The position numbers and the translations under genes are program-made. A stretch of DNA of 64,000 bases from an uncultured Roseobacter sp. (GTDB taxonomy: Bacteria; Pseudomonadota; Alphaproteobacteria; Rhodobacterales; Rhodobacteraceae). This document shows positions 27,815 through 36,513 of the stretch, piece by piece (the stretch's first letter is position 1; the number at the start of each line of letters is the position of its first letter). The notes below the pieces were generated by a model. The model was not told the origin of the DNA, ran no database searches, and saw only the letters and a list, made by a program, of their open reading frames with translations. Where the stretch lies: positions 372,001 to 436,000 of the forward strand of contig NZ_CANLYL010000003.1 in assembly GCF_947495275.1 (NCBI RefSeq), read 5' to 3'.

Positions 27815-28905
27815 GCCGCGCGTTGCCGCGCGAGATGAATGGCTTCAAACCATTTCAGAACTTTGAAGGCTGTGCGGCCATGCTCCGGCAGAGTGCTCCG
27901 GTCAAAGGGACTCAAAAGCGTCGCCGGTAAAAGATCGGATTTTCTGCGCAAACGGCCAATGTAGAGACTTTCAAGCGCAGTTCCTGCTAAAATCATCGCC
28001 TCATGTCCTGGCAAGATGAGCTGGGAGTACCTCTGAGTGGGGCCGGGCAGTTCTGGCAGTGCCGCGAAGCCATTAACGAGATGTCGAGCCGGTGTGAGCA
28101 CCGCCTCCTGAGCGAACAGGTATTCCACTTCTGAGCCGTCAATCACCAGCCGTTGTTCGGGCGTCACAACCAGGTCCTGCATCAGGCCAAAGTAAGGAGC
28201 ACGCAGACGCAATGGTGCAAAGCTGCCACGTGCGGGAACGGTCCGATCAATTCGGTGAAGCACAGGTACGATGTCACCACTGCGGGTGTAAACTGTGTCA
28301 CCGCGTTTCAAATCTCCCAGGGCGCGATAACCCTGGGGCGTGGCAACTGGCGCGTTTGGTGACAGCGACGGCATAGGCCCGACCGGTTCGATTTGGTCGG
28401 ATAGCGCCGCGAAAATAATTTCTTTTGCTAACATGCCTCTTTCATGACCCATTAACATCGCACGCAAGTCCTGCAATGCCATGGGCCTGACATTTGCAAT
28501 CGAAACCGAAGTAATCTGGTGTTCTTCTGGTCGTTCAATTGTCAGTCGCGCCCAATCATTCTGTGCGTCCCAGGAGAAAGTGACCCGAAGAATATCGGTG
28601 CGGGCGGGCAGGCTGTGTTGCAAGGCGGCATGCGCGATGTTCTCGCCCTGAACCTGAACCAATGATATCCCGCCGCCCGGAATCGCCTGGAACATTAGTG
28701 TTCGCTGGTCTGGCCAACCATAGTCGTATCCCAGCAGTTTTTGCGGCCGTTCGTCTGCGGTCGTTCGCGTTTCGAACGTCAGGCTGCCGCGGGTCAGAAG
28801 ATAGGCATTCTCTTCAGGGTGACGCCGCCGATCCTGACGGTCATGGCCAACCCCTCGCAGGGAGAACCGGCGCTCCTTGTGGTCGGCAATTGCGAGCCAG
28901 CCCAT
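27811..28905 (-). CDS. Hint (hedgehog/intein-like) domain protein, catalytic Cys missing
   Basis: 364 residues from the ATG at 28905, one base after the stop of the upstream Hint gene; a GTG at 28929 would add eight residues. The N-terminal 190 residues show no known domain. The region from about 190 to 345 follows the bacterial Hint_2 pattern: APVATPQGYRALGDLKRGDT, then VVPVLHRIDRTV and HRLV-like segments. The first residue of the block should be the nucleophilic Cys; here there is Asn/Ala and no Cys nearby. Self-cleavage is therefore unlikely. It ends in the same helix type as the upstream protein (KVLKWFEA), suggesting a shared partner. Confidence 0.8.
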   Translation of the reverse strand: MGWLAIADHKERRFSLRGVGHDRQDRRRHPEENAYLLTRGSLTFETRTTADERPQKLLGYDYGWPDQRTLMFQAIPGGGISLVQVQGENIAHAALQHSLPARTDILRVTFSWDAQNDWARLTIERPEEHQITSVSIANVRPMALQDLRAMLMGHERGMLAKEIIFAALSDQIEPVGPMPSLSPNAPVATPQGYRALGDLKRGDTVYTRSGDIVPVLHRIDRTVPARGSFAPLRLRAPYFGLMQDLVVTPEQRLVIDGSEVEYLFAQEAVLTPARHLVNGFAALPELPGPTQRYSQLILPGHEAMILAGTALESLYIGRLRRKSDLLPATLLSPFDRSTLPEHGRTAFKVLKWFEAIHLARQRAA

Positions 28906-28906
28906 C

Positions 28907-30490
28907 TTAAGCTGCCAACCCGGTTGCACATAGTAATTCTGCTTCGAATTTCTTGAGTGTCCGGCGTGCGGCCGTGCTGTATCCTTGGCCAGTGTCAGGG
29001 TCTATTTCAGGAAAAATAGCGCAGATTTCGTCAACGATTTCGCTTTCAAAGACATCGGTCGTTTGGGGTCCGGGCAAGAAACTCTCCGTAGCCAGCCCCT
29101 CGGAGAAGATCACCTGATGACGATCGAACATCAAATGCACGTAGGTGACCGTTCCGCCTTCGCGCCTGCAAACTGAACGACCGTTTGCCAGATCCCGCGC
29201 GCAGACAAGGACTTCAACCTCCCCGAAAAGCAGCTCGGCGGCGGTATCACGGATCAAAATGCGATGAAGCGGTGACACAAGTACATGGCCGTGCTCACCG
29301 AACGTGCTCGGTTGGATGTGTATGGGAGCAAACTTGCCCATTGCCGCCACGGTGCGTGTCCCGATCCAGCGCAACGGCTGCGGGCCATCATCTTTGGTAA
29401 TCACCATGTCGCCGGGCTTCAAACGCTCAACCATAGTGTTGCCGCGTGTCGTTTTGATCATGGTTCCGGCCACGAAACACGGCACAGACGTGGCGTTAAC
29501 GAAACCGACGTCCGTTCCGTCATCATTGGCGATGGAATAGGTGAAGTTGAAGTCTTCTTCGTCCCCGTCGCCTGCAACGCTGAAAGTCCCGTCAGCATTC
29601 AGCGTCACCTGCTGGCCTGTGGGTAGCGTAATCGTATCGCCGGCCGTTACTTCCTGACCGTTGATGTGCGTGATCGTCAACGTGCCGGGGCCTTCGTTGA
29701 TGTCGTTGTCCAAAACGTTGATGGTTTTGGTGCCGTCGGCAAAAACCCGAACGTTGTCCGAGATTGCGATCAGCTCGGTTTGCACTGTGTCTGCCGCGAT
29801 CAACAAATTGGAATCGTAGCGGTTGTCAGAGACGTCGGCGATACCGATGCGGATGGAATTTACCTCATCCGGCACAACGTTCATGGTCAACGTCAAAGTG
29901 ATCGTGAAACCGTCCATCTCGGTATTGTAGTCATCGTTCTGATTGTCGATGAACATATTGATATTATTAGATGTATTTACGTTTCCGGGATCGACATCGC
30001 CATTGCCGACGTCCATGTCGACCTGGCTTCCGTTCACCCAGACACCAACGAAGTCCTGATAAATCGAATTCTGGAATTCGGGGTATTCTTCCGATGAAAA
30101 GACGAACTGGATGGTCATTTTGTCGTGATCAGGCACGAAATCGACATCCAGGTAAGCTGCGTCGAACGTGTTGGTACCGGCAGCCGCATTGAATTGCGAA
30201 TTGTTGTTCTGTCCCGTTGTATTGTTGGACGTGCTGTTGCTTTGATTTGATGATCCGCTGGAGTTTGTGAAACGTTCCACGTTCCCGGTGGACAAGATCA
30301 CGCCGCTATCTCCGGGCGTTGCCGTTGGGGATATGGTGTCGCCATCGGAATAGATTCCGGCGCTGTCTATATCCCCATTGTAAGAGGCGCTTTCGACCCG
30401 TACGCCATTGCCAAAAATGGCTTCAGCCATATCCGTCGCATCAACGCCTTCACGCACTGTTTGGACTGGCAGCTTGGATGCTGCGACCAT
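28907..30490 (-). CDS. Choice-of-anchor L domain and Hint domain protein, probably secreted
   Basis: 527 residues from the ATG at 30490. A large acidic beta-rich region with the choice-of-anchor L pattern (VDFVPDHDKMTIQFVFSSEE, YQDFVGVWVNG) spans about 15-240. It contains a Ser/Asn-only stretch (77-100). A cadherin/VCBS-like stretch (NVLDNDINEGPGTLTI) follows. The Hint domain starts at C338 (PCFVAGTMIKTTRGNTMVE) with the nucleophilic Cys intact, includes RWIGTR and HGHVLVSPLHRIL, and ends near 490. There is no N-terminal signal peptide, as in proteins exported by type I secretion; that route is inferred. A second, Cys-less Hint gene is coupled downstream. Confidence 0.88.
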   Translation of the reverse strand: MVAASKLPVQTVREGVDATDMAEAIFGNGVRVESASYNGDIDSAGIYSDGDTISPTATPGDSGVILSTGNVERFTNSSGSSNQSNSTSNNTTGQNNNSQFNAAAGTNTFDAAYLDVDFVPDHDKMTIQFVFSSEEYPEFQNSIYQDFVGVWVNGSQVDMDVGNGDVDPGNVNTSNNINMFIDNQNDDYNTEMDGFTITLTLTMNVVPDEVNSIRIGIADVSDNRYDSNLLIAADTVQTELIAISDNVRVFADGTKTINVLDNDINEGPGTLTITHINGQEVTAGDTITLPTGQQVTLNADGTFSVAGDGDEEDFNFTYSIANDDGTDVGFVNATSVPCFVAGTMIKTTRGNTMVERLKPGDMVITKDDGPQPLRWIGTRTVAAMGKFAPIHIQPSTFGEHGHVLVSPLHRILIRDTAAELLFGEVEVLVCARDLANGRSVCRREGGTVTYVHLMFDRHQVIFSEGLATESFLPGPQTTDVFESEIVDEICAIFPEIDPDTGQGYSTAARRTLKKFEAELLCATGLAA

Positions 30491-30630
30491 ATTATTTGCC
30501 CCGTACCCTCGTCCGAAGCAAAGCAGCAACCGAACGCTCCGAATTGCCGGAAAAACGTTCAAGTATCATTTGGTGCGCGTGGTCCCATTTTTATGGTGAC
30601 CAGACTGCGGATGCCCTGCCTCGGGTTATT

Positions 30631-30669
30631 GTTAACCTTCGTTAACACGCTCATCGTGCGTTTGTTAAG
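30631..30669. promoter_or_regulatory. GTTAAC repeats in the Hint/dapE intergenic region
   Basis: GTTAAC occurs at 30631 and 30641, exactly one helical turn apart, and GTTAAG at 30664. They lie in the 263-base divergent region and may bind a regulator of the Hint pair. The spacing (TTAA-N6-TTAA) is one base short of the CtrA consensus. Confidence 0.35.
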
Positions 30670-30753
30670 TTTTTCTTGGATGATCCTCTTGGCATTGCTG
30701 CGAATTAGTCACAAACCTGATACGCGATTTGAAAATTGTGAGGAGGTCGCCCC

Positions 30754-31899
30754 ATGTCTGACACCGATCCTGTTGCGTTGACCGCTGCCCTCGTGCGCTG
30801 TGCCTCCGTTACCCCTGCCGACGACGGTGCGCTGGATATATTGCACGATCTGCTGAGCTCAGTCGGGTTCGATTGTGCTTGGGCGGATCGGGGCGGCATT
30901 CGCAATCTTTTTGCCCGGTGGGGCGAAAAAGCGCATCCCCGCACGTTTGGTTTCAACGGGCATACGGATGTTGTTCCTGTCGGCGACATTGACGCGTGGA
31001 CCCACGCACCCTTTGGCGCCGAGATTGACGACGGTATCATGTTTGGGCGCGGTACGACGGACATGAAATCAGGTGTCGCGGCATTTGCGGCGGCAGCTGT
31101 GGATTACGTCAGGACGACGCCTCCCGACGGGGCGATCATTCTGGCAATTACCGGTGACGAAGAAGGTGAGGCGCTCGATGGCACGACCGCCCTGTTGGCA
31201 CATATGGAGGCGGTGGGCGAACGCATGACCGCGTGCCTCGTCGGCGAGCCGACCTGTCCGGACAAGATGGGCGAAATGATGAAGATCGGTCGCCGTGGAT
31301 CGATGACCGCCTGGGTGAAAGTCATCGGCAAACAGGGCCATTCTGCCTATCCTCACAGGGCGCTCAATCCGCTGCCCGCGATGATGCGATTGATGGACCG
31401 GTTTGCCAGTCACGAACTCGACGCCGGCACGGATCATTTTGACCCTTCGACATTGGCGGTTGTTACCGTCGACACCGGGAATACCGCGACCAATGTGATC
31501 CCCGCAGAATGCAGCGCAGCAATCAACATTCGGTTCAATGATCTACATAGCGGTGCCTCGCTCAGCCGCTGGATCAGTGACGAGATCGCCCAAATAGAGA
31601 CTGAATTTGGCGTGGCAACCGATCTGACGATCAAGATTTCCGGTGAGAGTTTCCTGACCCCACCGGGACCTCTCTCGGAACTTGTCGCGGTTGCGGTGAC
31701 GTCCGAAACCGGTGAGACACCGACCCTGTCAACTTCCGGCGGAACGTCGGACGCAAGGTTCATTAAGGACCATTGTGCCGTTGTGGAGTTCGGTCTCGTT
31801 GGCCAGTCCATGCATCAAGTCGACGAGCACGTTGAGGTTGCTCATATCCACCAACTCAAATCCATCTACGCACGTATCCTCACGGATTACTTTGTATGA
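30754..31899 (+). CDS. dapE: Succinyl-diaminopimelate desuccinylase
   Basis: 381 residues of the M20 metallopeptidase family. It releases succinate from N-succinyl-LL-diaminopimelate. Zinc ligands and catalytic residues are visible: H70 and D72 in [13 protein letters not shown]103 in [11 protein letters not shown]136-E137 in TGDEEGEA, and a His near the end ([11 protein letters not shown]). GAGGAGG lies six bases before the ATG. The stop overlaps the start of a small ORF by four bases. It complements dapD in the same region. Confidence 0.97.
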   Translation: MSDTDPVALTAALVRCASVTPADDGALDILHDLLSSVGFDCAWADRGGIRNLFARWGEKAHPRTFGFNGHTDVVPVGDIDAWTHAPFGAEIDDGIMFGRGTTDMKSGVAAFAAAAVDYVRTTPPDGAIILAITGDEEGEALDGTTALLAHMEAVGERMTACLVGEPTCPDKMGEMMKIGRRGSMTAWVKVIGKQGHSAYPHRALNPLPAMMRLMDRFASHELDAGTDHFDPSTLAVVTVDTGNTATNVIPAECSAAINIRFNDLHSGASLSRWISDEIAQIETEFGVATDLTIKISGESFLTPPGPLSELVAVAVTSETGETPTLSTSGGTSDARFIKDHCAVVEFGLVGQSMHQVDEHVEVAHIHQLKSIYARILTDYFV

Positions 31900-32099
31900 G
31901 TTTACGACGCGAGTGCATGGCTGGCGTTCCAAACAGCGCTACGTCACGCCGCGCAATCGCCATCGAAGCACAAGATAGTCTGGCGCCCGGCGCATTGGAC
32001 GGGGTCTGGTGCTACCAATTGCACAGTGTGGGTGGTTCCCGGTCTAGCGCTTGCGATGAAATCGGAATTTCTCGCCGAGGCATGGGAATATTTTCGTGA
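31896..32099 (+). CDS. Possible small ORF coupled to dapE
   Basis: 67 codons beginning ATGA with the dapE stop and ending GTGA with the start of the next gene, so both ends have the geometry of coupled genes. The product has no recognisable motif and an odd composition (four Cys, many Ser/Arg). No ribosome site stands out. It may be a real coupled peptide, or a readable spacer that keeps ribosomes moving to the DUF2064 gene. Confidence 0.35.
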   Translation: MSLRRECMAGVPNSATSRRAIAIEAQDSLAPGALDGVWCYQLHSVGGSRSSACDEIGISRRGMGIFS

Positions 32100-32695
32100 G
32101 ACGGACGCTTGTCGTTATGTTGAAAGAACCGCGTCCGGGCCGCGTAAAAACACGTCTGGGGCGTGATATTGGCATGGTGCCTGCCGCCTGGTGGTTTCGG
32201 CATCAGACGCGCGCGCTGCTGCGGCGGCTGCGGGACCCGCGATGGCAAATTCTACTGGCGGTAAGCCCTGACAGGGAGGGCCTGAAAAGCCGTGTTTGGC
32301 CCGGTTATCTGCCGCGTGTTCCCCAAGGACGTGGCAATCTTGGTGACCGGATGGCCCGCGCCTTTCAGCTACCCGTCAAAGGGCCGGTGTGCATCATTGG
32401 TGCGGATATTCCTGGTATTCATCGACATCACATCATGCATGCGTTCAAAACACTTGGGCAATCTGATGCGGTTTTTGGACCAGCACCTGACGGAGGATAC
32501 TGGCTGATCGGCTTGAAAAGGACGCGGCCTATCCCGCCGGACTTATTCGTAAATGTGCGTTGGTCAAGCGAGCATGCGCTTGCAGATACTTTGGGCACAA
32601 TGCCGGACGCCCGCGTTGCCTATATCGAAAAATTACGTGATGTGGACACCGCGCACGATTTGCGCATGACGGCACCTAAAGCGCGTGCTACCTGA
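32096..32695 (+). CDS. DUF2064 / TIGR04282-type glycosyltransferase-like protein
   Basis: 199 residues from a GTG. Family marks are the start RTLVVMLKEPRPGRVKTRLG (nucleotide-binding, similar to nucleotidyltransferase P-loops), then IIGADIPGI with the metal-binding Asp, and FGPAPDGGYWLIGL. This GT-A-like fold family (once linked to arsenosugar or cofactor glycosylation) has no firm general function. It lies in the dapE transcript and five bases before rnr. The GTG start is supported by overlap with the upstream stop and by the conserved N-terminus. Confidence 0.83.
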   Translation: MRRTLVVMLKEPRPGRVKTRLGRDIGMVPAAWWFRHQTRALLRRLRDPRWQILLAVSPDREGLKSRVWPGYLPRVPQGRGNLGDRMARAFQLPVKGPVCIIGADIPGIHRHHIMHAFKTLGQSDAVFGPAPDGGYWLIGLKRTRPIPPDLFVNVRWSSEHALADTLGTMPDARVAYIEKLRDVDTAHDLRMTAPKARAT

Positions 32696-32700
32696 GGTTT

Positions 32701-34956
32701 ATGAACCGCATCCCCACGAAATCGGAAATTCTTGATTGGATCAGCGAAAACCCAACGCTGACGGCCAAACGCGATATCGCGAAGGCCTTTGGCATCAAGG
32801 GTGCTGCGCGCATTGATCTCAAACGTGTGCTGAAAGAATTGGAAGCCGACGGCCATCTGGAAAAGCGTAAGCGCAGCTATCAGGACCCTGACAGATTGCC
32901 GCCAGTGAGTGTCTTGCAGGTAACGGAACAGGACGCGGACGGCGATCTTTTTGCAAAGCCGATGGAATGGCATGGCGAAGGTGTCGAACCGGTTGTGCTG
33001 GTTGTGCCGCGCGCTTCTGACCCCGCATTGGGGGCCGGTGACCGGATCCTCGCGCGTTTGACGCTCGTCAAGGCGGATGATCATAACTATCAGGCGCGCC
33101 TTATCCGGCGAATTGGTGCCAATCCGAAACATATCCTCGGTGTCTTTCGAAAAACCGCAGAAGGCGGGCGCATCCTGCCGGTTGACAAAGGATCCGACAA
33201 AGAATGGCATGTCCCGGCTGATGCGACCCATGGCGCAAAAGATGGCGAGTTGGTGGAAGCAGAGCTCGCCGGTCCCAAGGTGCGCATGGGCCTGCCGCGG
33301 GCGCGTATCGTATCGCGTCTGGGCGATCCCTCTGCGGCAAAAGCGGTCTCCCTGATCGCCATTCATCAGCATGGCATACCGGACAGCTTCCCGGATGAGG
33401 CGATTGCGCAGGCAGACCAGGCCAAGCCCGTCGACCTGAAGGGCCGCGAAGATTTGCGGGATCTGCCATTGATCACCATCGACCCGGCGGACGCACGCGA
33501 TCATGATGATGCGTGTTACGCACATGCGGATGATGATCCGGACAATAAGGGTGGGCATATCATCTGGGTCGCCATTGCCGATGTCGCGGCCTACGTGACG
33601 CCGGGGTCAGCCCTTGACCGGGAAGCGCGGAAACGCGGCAATTCCACCTACTTCCCGGACCGCGTTGTACCGATGCTGCCAGACCGCCTGTCGGGTGATC
33701 TTTGTTCGTTGCACGACGGGGTGCCGCGTGCCTGCATCGCTGTGCGCATGCAGTTGGACGCTGATGGCAACAAACTGTCCCATTCCTTTCACCGCGGCCT
33801 AATGCGGTCACCGGCGTCGCTGCATTACGAAGAAGTGCAGCAAGCCATGGATGGATCGCCCAATGAGCGGTGCGGGCCCCTGTTAGAGCCTGTTATCCGG
33901 CCGCTTTATGCCGCCTACCGGGCACTGGTCGCCGCTAGGGAACGGCGCCAGCCCCTTGACCTGGATTTACCGGAGCGGCGCATTGAGCTGGATGAAGACG
34001 GCAAGGTTGTTTCGGTTAATTTCAAGGAAAGGCTGGATGCGCATCGTCTGATCGAAGAGTTTATGGTTTTGGCCAATGTCGCAGCGGCAGAAACGCTGAT
34101 CGCCAAGAAAATCCCGCTATTGTTTCGGGTGCACGAAGAACCGAGCCCTGAGAAGCTCGATGCCCTGCGGGAAACGGCGCGCGCCAGCGGCTACAATCTC
34201 GCAAAAGGTCAGGTGTTGAAAACCGCGCATCTCAACCGGCTGTTGAAGGATGCGGCGGGATCAGACGATGCCGAATTGATCAATATGTCGACCTTGCGTT
34301 CGATGACGCAAGCTTACTATGCGCCGCAGAATTTCGGGCATTTCGGGTTGGCGTTGGCGCGCTATGCGCATTTTACCTCTCCCATTCGGCGCTATGCGGA
34401 CCTTATCGTCCATCGTGCGTTGATCGCGGCACATGGATGGGGCAAGGACGGGCTTCGCCCCGAAGATTACGACGCGCTTGAAGCGGCAGGCCAGCATATT
34501 TCCGATACCGAACGCCGGTCGATGATTGCAGAGCGTGACACAATTGACCGCTATATGGCCGCCTATCTGAGCGAACGTATTGGAAATGAATTTACAGGTC
34601 GGATCAGCGGCATTGCCCGCTTTGGTGTTTTTGTGAAGCTCGATGAAACAGGGGCTGATGGGTTGATTCCGATGCGCTCAATCGGACGCGAATATTTTCA
34701 TTACGATGCCGAGGCAAATACTTTGATGGGCTCGGATACGGGTCGGATCATCAGTTTGGGTCAACGGGCTACCGTGCGCCTGGCTGAGGCGGCACCCGTG
34801 ACGGGGGGCATCGCCTTGGAGCTGCTGGCGCTCGAAGGCGACGCCATACCGCAGGGTCGTAGATCGCCCGCCGGACGTGCGCCCCGACGCCGAAGCGTCA
34901 AGGCCAAGCGTAAAGCGGACAAGACCAAACGCAAGGTCAAGCGCAGCCGTCGTTAG
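32701..34956 (+). CDS. rnr: Ribonuclease R
   Basis: 751 residues. A 3'-to-5' exoribonuclease that digests structured RNA and defective transcripts. Domains in order are an N-terminal winged-helix region (1-65), cold-shock-like RNA-binding domains, the RNB catalytic centre (ITIDPADARDHDDACYA near 257-273, and the long RNB block), then an S1 domain (FTGRISGIARFGVFVKLDE near 630). A very basic tail of Lys/Arg ends the protein, normal for RNase R. The stop overlaps that of the convergent GST gene by two bases. Confidence 0.97.
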   Translation: MNRIPTKSEILDWISENPTLTAKRDIAKAFGIKGAARIDLKRVLKELEADGHLEKRKRSYQDPDRLPPVSVLQVTEQDADGDLFAKPMEWHGEGVEPVVLVVPRASDPALGAGDRILARLTLVKADDHNYQARLIRRIGANPKHILGVFRKTAEGGRILPVDKGSDKEWHVPADATHGAKDGELVEAELAGPKVRMGLPRARIVSRLGDPSAAKAVSLIAIHQHGIPDSFPDEAIAQADQAKPVDLKGREDLRDLPLITIDPADARDHDDACYAHADDDPDNKGGHIIWVAIADVAAYVTPGSALDREARKRGNSTYFPDRVVPMLPDRLSGDLCSLHDGVPRACIAVRMQLDADGNKLSHSFHRGLMRSPASLHYEEVQQAMDGSPNERCGPLLEPVIRPLYAAYRALVAARERRQPLDLDLPERRIELDEDGKVVSVNFKERLDAHRLIEEFMVLANVAAAETLIAKKIPLLFRVHEEPSPEKLDALRETARASGYNLAKGQVLKTAHLNRLLKDAAGSDDAELINMSTLRSMTQAYYAPQNFGHFGLALARYAHFTSPIRRYADLIVHRALIAAHGWGKDGLRPEDYDALEAAGQHISDTERRSMIAERDTIDRYMAAYLSERIGNEFTGRISGIARFGVFVKLDETGADGLIPMRSIGREYFHYDAEANTLMGSDTGRIISLGQRATVRLAEAAPVTGGIALELLALEGDAIPQGRRSPAGRAPRRRSVKAKRKADKTKRKVKRSRR

Positions 34957-35645
34957 TCGAGCATTTCCTCAATCCGCTCGATATAGGCCATCAGCACCGC
35001 ATTTTCCTCGACACGATTTGATAGCAGCGTGTGGCCGGGGCTTGCGACGGCCGCGCTTAACATTGGTCCGACCGAAGCGTCCGCCGCCGTCGGCCTGTCG
35101 CCAAAGAGAAAGCGGTTTTGCCAAAGCCGGGTCGAAATCGCCTCCAAATCGGGCTCTAATCGGGCCAATCTCTGGGCCTCGGTCAACCTGCCAAGCCCTT
35201 GTGCATGCATGCCCTTCAGAACTTCCTTGCGGATTTTGCCAGAAATGAGGCCCCGCAGAATCTTTGGAACCGACCCGAAATAGGTGTCTCTGATCTGAGG
35301 CCAAAGCGCGTCATTTGCCCAGCGGTCAAGGAGGATATGAAAGTAGATATGCTCTTCGGCCATTCGGATAAATGCGCGCGATGTGGCTTTGTCGATTTCA
35401 GACAGGCCTTCGTCAAATGTGGCTCCTTTTGATTCCAGATAAGCACGGATCATATCGCTGTCGGCAATCAACTGATCGTCGGCCCGGATCACGGGCAATT
35501 TCTTGTGCGGCATCATGCGCGGGTCGAGCGTATCTTCACGCCGCCATGGCAGACCGGAGACCTTCAAAAAGTAAGCTGCCTTGGTACAGAAAGGGCTGCC
35601 GGAGAATTGTCCGAAGGCAGGCGGATAGGTCAGCAAAGTAATCAT
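34953..35645 (-). CDS. Glutathione S-transferase family protein
   Basis: 230 residues. An N-terminal thioredoxin-like domain (ITLLTYPPAFGQFSGSPFCTKA with the later KLPVI cis-Pro and ADSDMI motifs) is followed by an all-helical C-terminal domain, as in GST proteins. The N-terminal SPFC site suggests a Ser/Cys-type GST. The substrate is unknown. It is divergent from a WYL-domain regulator across 79 bases containing a partial palindrome, so the regulator may control it. Confidence 0.88.
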   Translation of the reverse strand: MITLLTYPPAFGQFSGSPFCTKAAYFLKVSGLPWRREDTLDPRMMPHKKLPVIRADDQLIADSDMIRAYLESKGATFDEGLSEIDKATSRAFIRMAEEHIYFHILLDRWANDALWPQIRDTYFGSVPKILRGLISGKIRKEVLKGMHAQGLGRLTEAQRLARLEPDLEAISTRLWQNRFLFGDRPTAADASVGPMLSAAVASPGHTLLSNRVEENAVLMAYIERIEEMLD

Positions 35646-35685
35646 GTCGTGCTCCTTTTGTTCTGATGCAAAGTTATCTCTCTAT

Positions 35686-35704
35686 CCTGTCAATTTATGT
35701 CAGG
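35686..35704. promoter_or_regulatory. Partial palindrome between GST and WYL regulator genes
   Basis: CCTGTCAATTTATGTCAGG has matching outer arms (CCTG/CAGG, with CA/TG inside). It sits midway between the two divergent starts, where an operator of the YafY-type regulator would be expected. Confidence 0.4.
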
Positions 35705-35724
35705 AGATGTGATAAGATGATCTC

Positions 35725-36444
35725 ATGAGCCGCACTCACCGCCTGTTCCAAATGATGCAAACCCTGCGACGCTTGCCGCCGCCCGTCACGGCCACGCAAT
35801 TGGCTGATGAAATGCACATGTCCGAACGTACGATCTATCGCGATATTGACGCGTTGCGCAGCATGGGTGCCGTCATCGATGGGGAGGCTGGTTTCGGGTA
35901 TACCCTCATTGAGGACGCCACTTTGCCGCCCCTTGGCTTCGAAGATGACGAACTTGAAGCGCTGGTCCTGGGCCTTCGGGATGTTGCGGTGATCGGCGAC
36001 CCGGCGCTGGCCAAAGCGGCCAGATCCGCACTTGCGAAGATCAAGGCCAGAGTGCCGCCAAGACAGGCCCACCGGTTGCAACATGCCGTGCTGGATGCTC
36101 ACCGATTCACCCGCCCGCCAGAGATAGAGATCGATGTGGCCGCCCTGCGATCTGCCACCTGGGATGAAGTCAGCGTGAAATTTGACTATACCGATGGGCA
36201 AGGGGCCAAGACCGTACGGCAGGTCGATCCGCTGGGTTTGGTCTATCTTGACAAGACCAACGTGCTGATGGCGTGGTGCCATTTACGCAAGGATTTCAGA
36301 ACCTTCCGCCTTGATCGGATGCGTGATCTGCAACGCACTGACAACAGCTTCCGCCCAAGACGGGTGCCGATGTTGCGCGAGCATCTTGACATAATACGGT
36401 GCTACATTGATGCGTCGGCAATTGATCGCAGAACCTCTGATTGA
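35725..36444 (+). CDS. YafY-family transcriptional regulator (HTH + WYL domain)
   Basis: 239 residues. Residues about 5-60 form the winged helix (RLFQMMQTLRRLPPPVTATQ then LADEMHMSERTIYRDIDAL). Residues about 130-225 form a WYL domain with the core PLGLVYLDKTNVLMAWCHLR, which senses ligands or nucleic acid, often after DNA damage or in defence and redox responses. The nearest target is the divergent GST gene. The lytic transglycosylase starts 69 bases downstream but is probably separate. Confidence 0.93.
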   Translation: MSRTHRLFQMMQTLRRLPPPVTATQLADEMHMSERTIYRDIDALRSMGAVIDGEAGFGYTLIEDATLPPLGFEDDELEALVLGLRDVAVIGDPALAKAARSALAKIKARVPPRQAHRLQHAVLDAHRFTRPPEIEIDVAALRSATWDEVSVKFDYTDGQGAKTVRQVDPLGLVYLDKTNVLMAWCHLRKDFRTFRLDRMRDLQRTDNSFRPRRVPMLREHLDIIRCYIDASAIDRRTSD

Positions 36445-36513
36445 ATTCTTTTGAATTTGCCCAACTCGCGCTACACTGTTCTTAATAACAAAAAAGCAGC
36501 AGTAGGGCATATC

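Noticed and set aside
28905-28929. GTG start for the second Hint protein
   Set aside because: No ribosome site supports it; the ATG one base after the upstream stop is simpler, although this is not certain.
30632-30645. CtrA box at the Hint promoter
   Set aside because: The spacing is TTAA-N6-TTAA instead of N7; kept only as a repeat.
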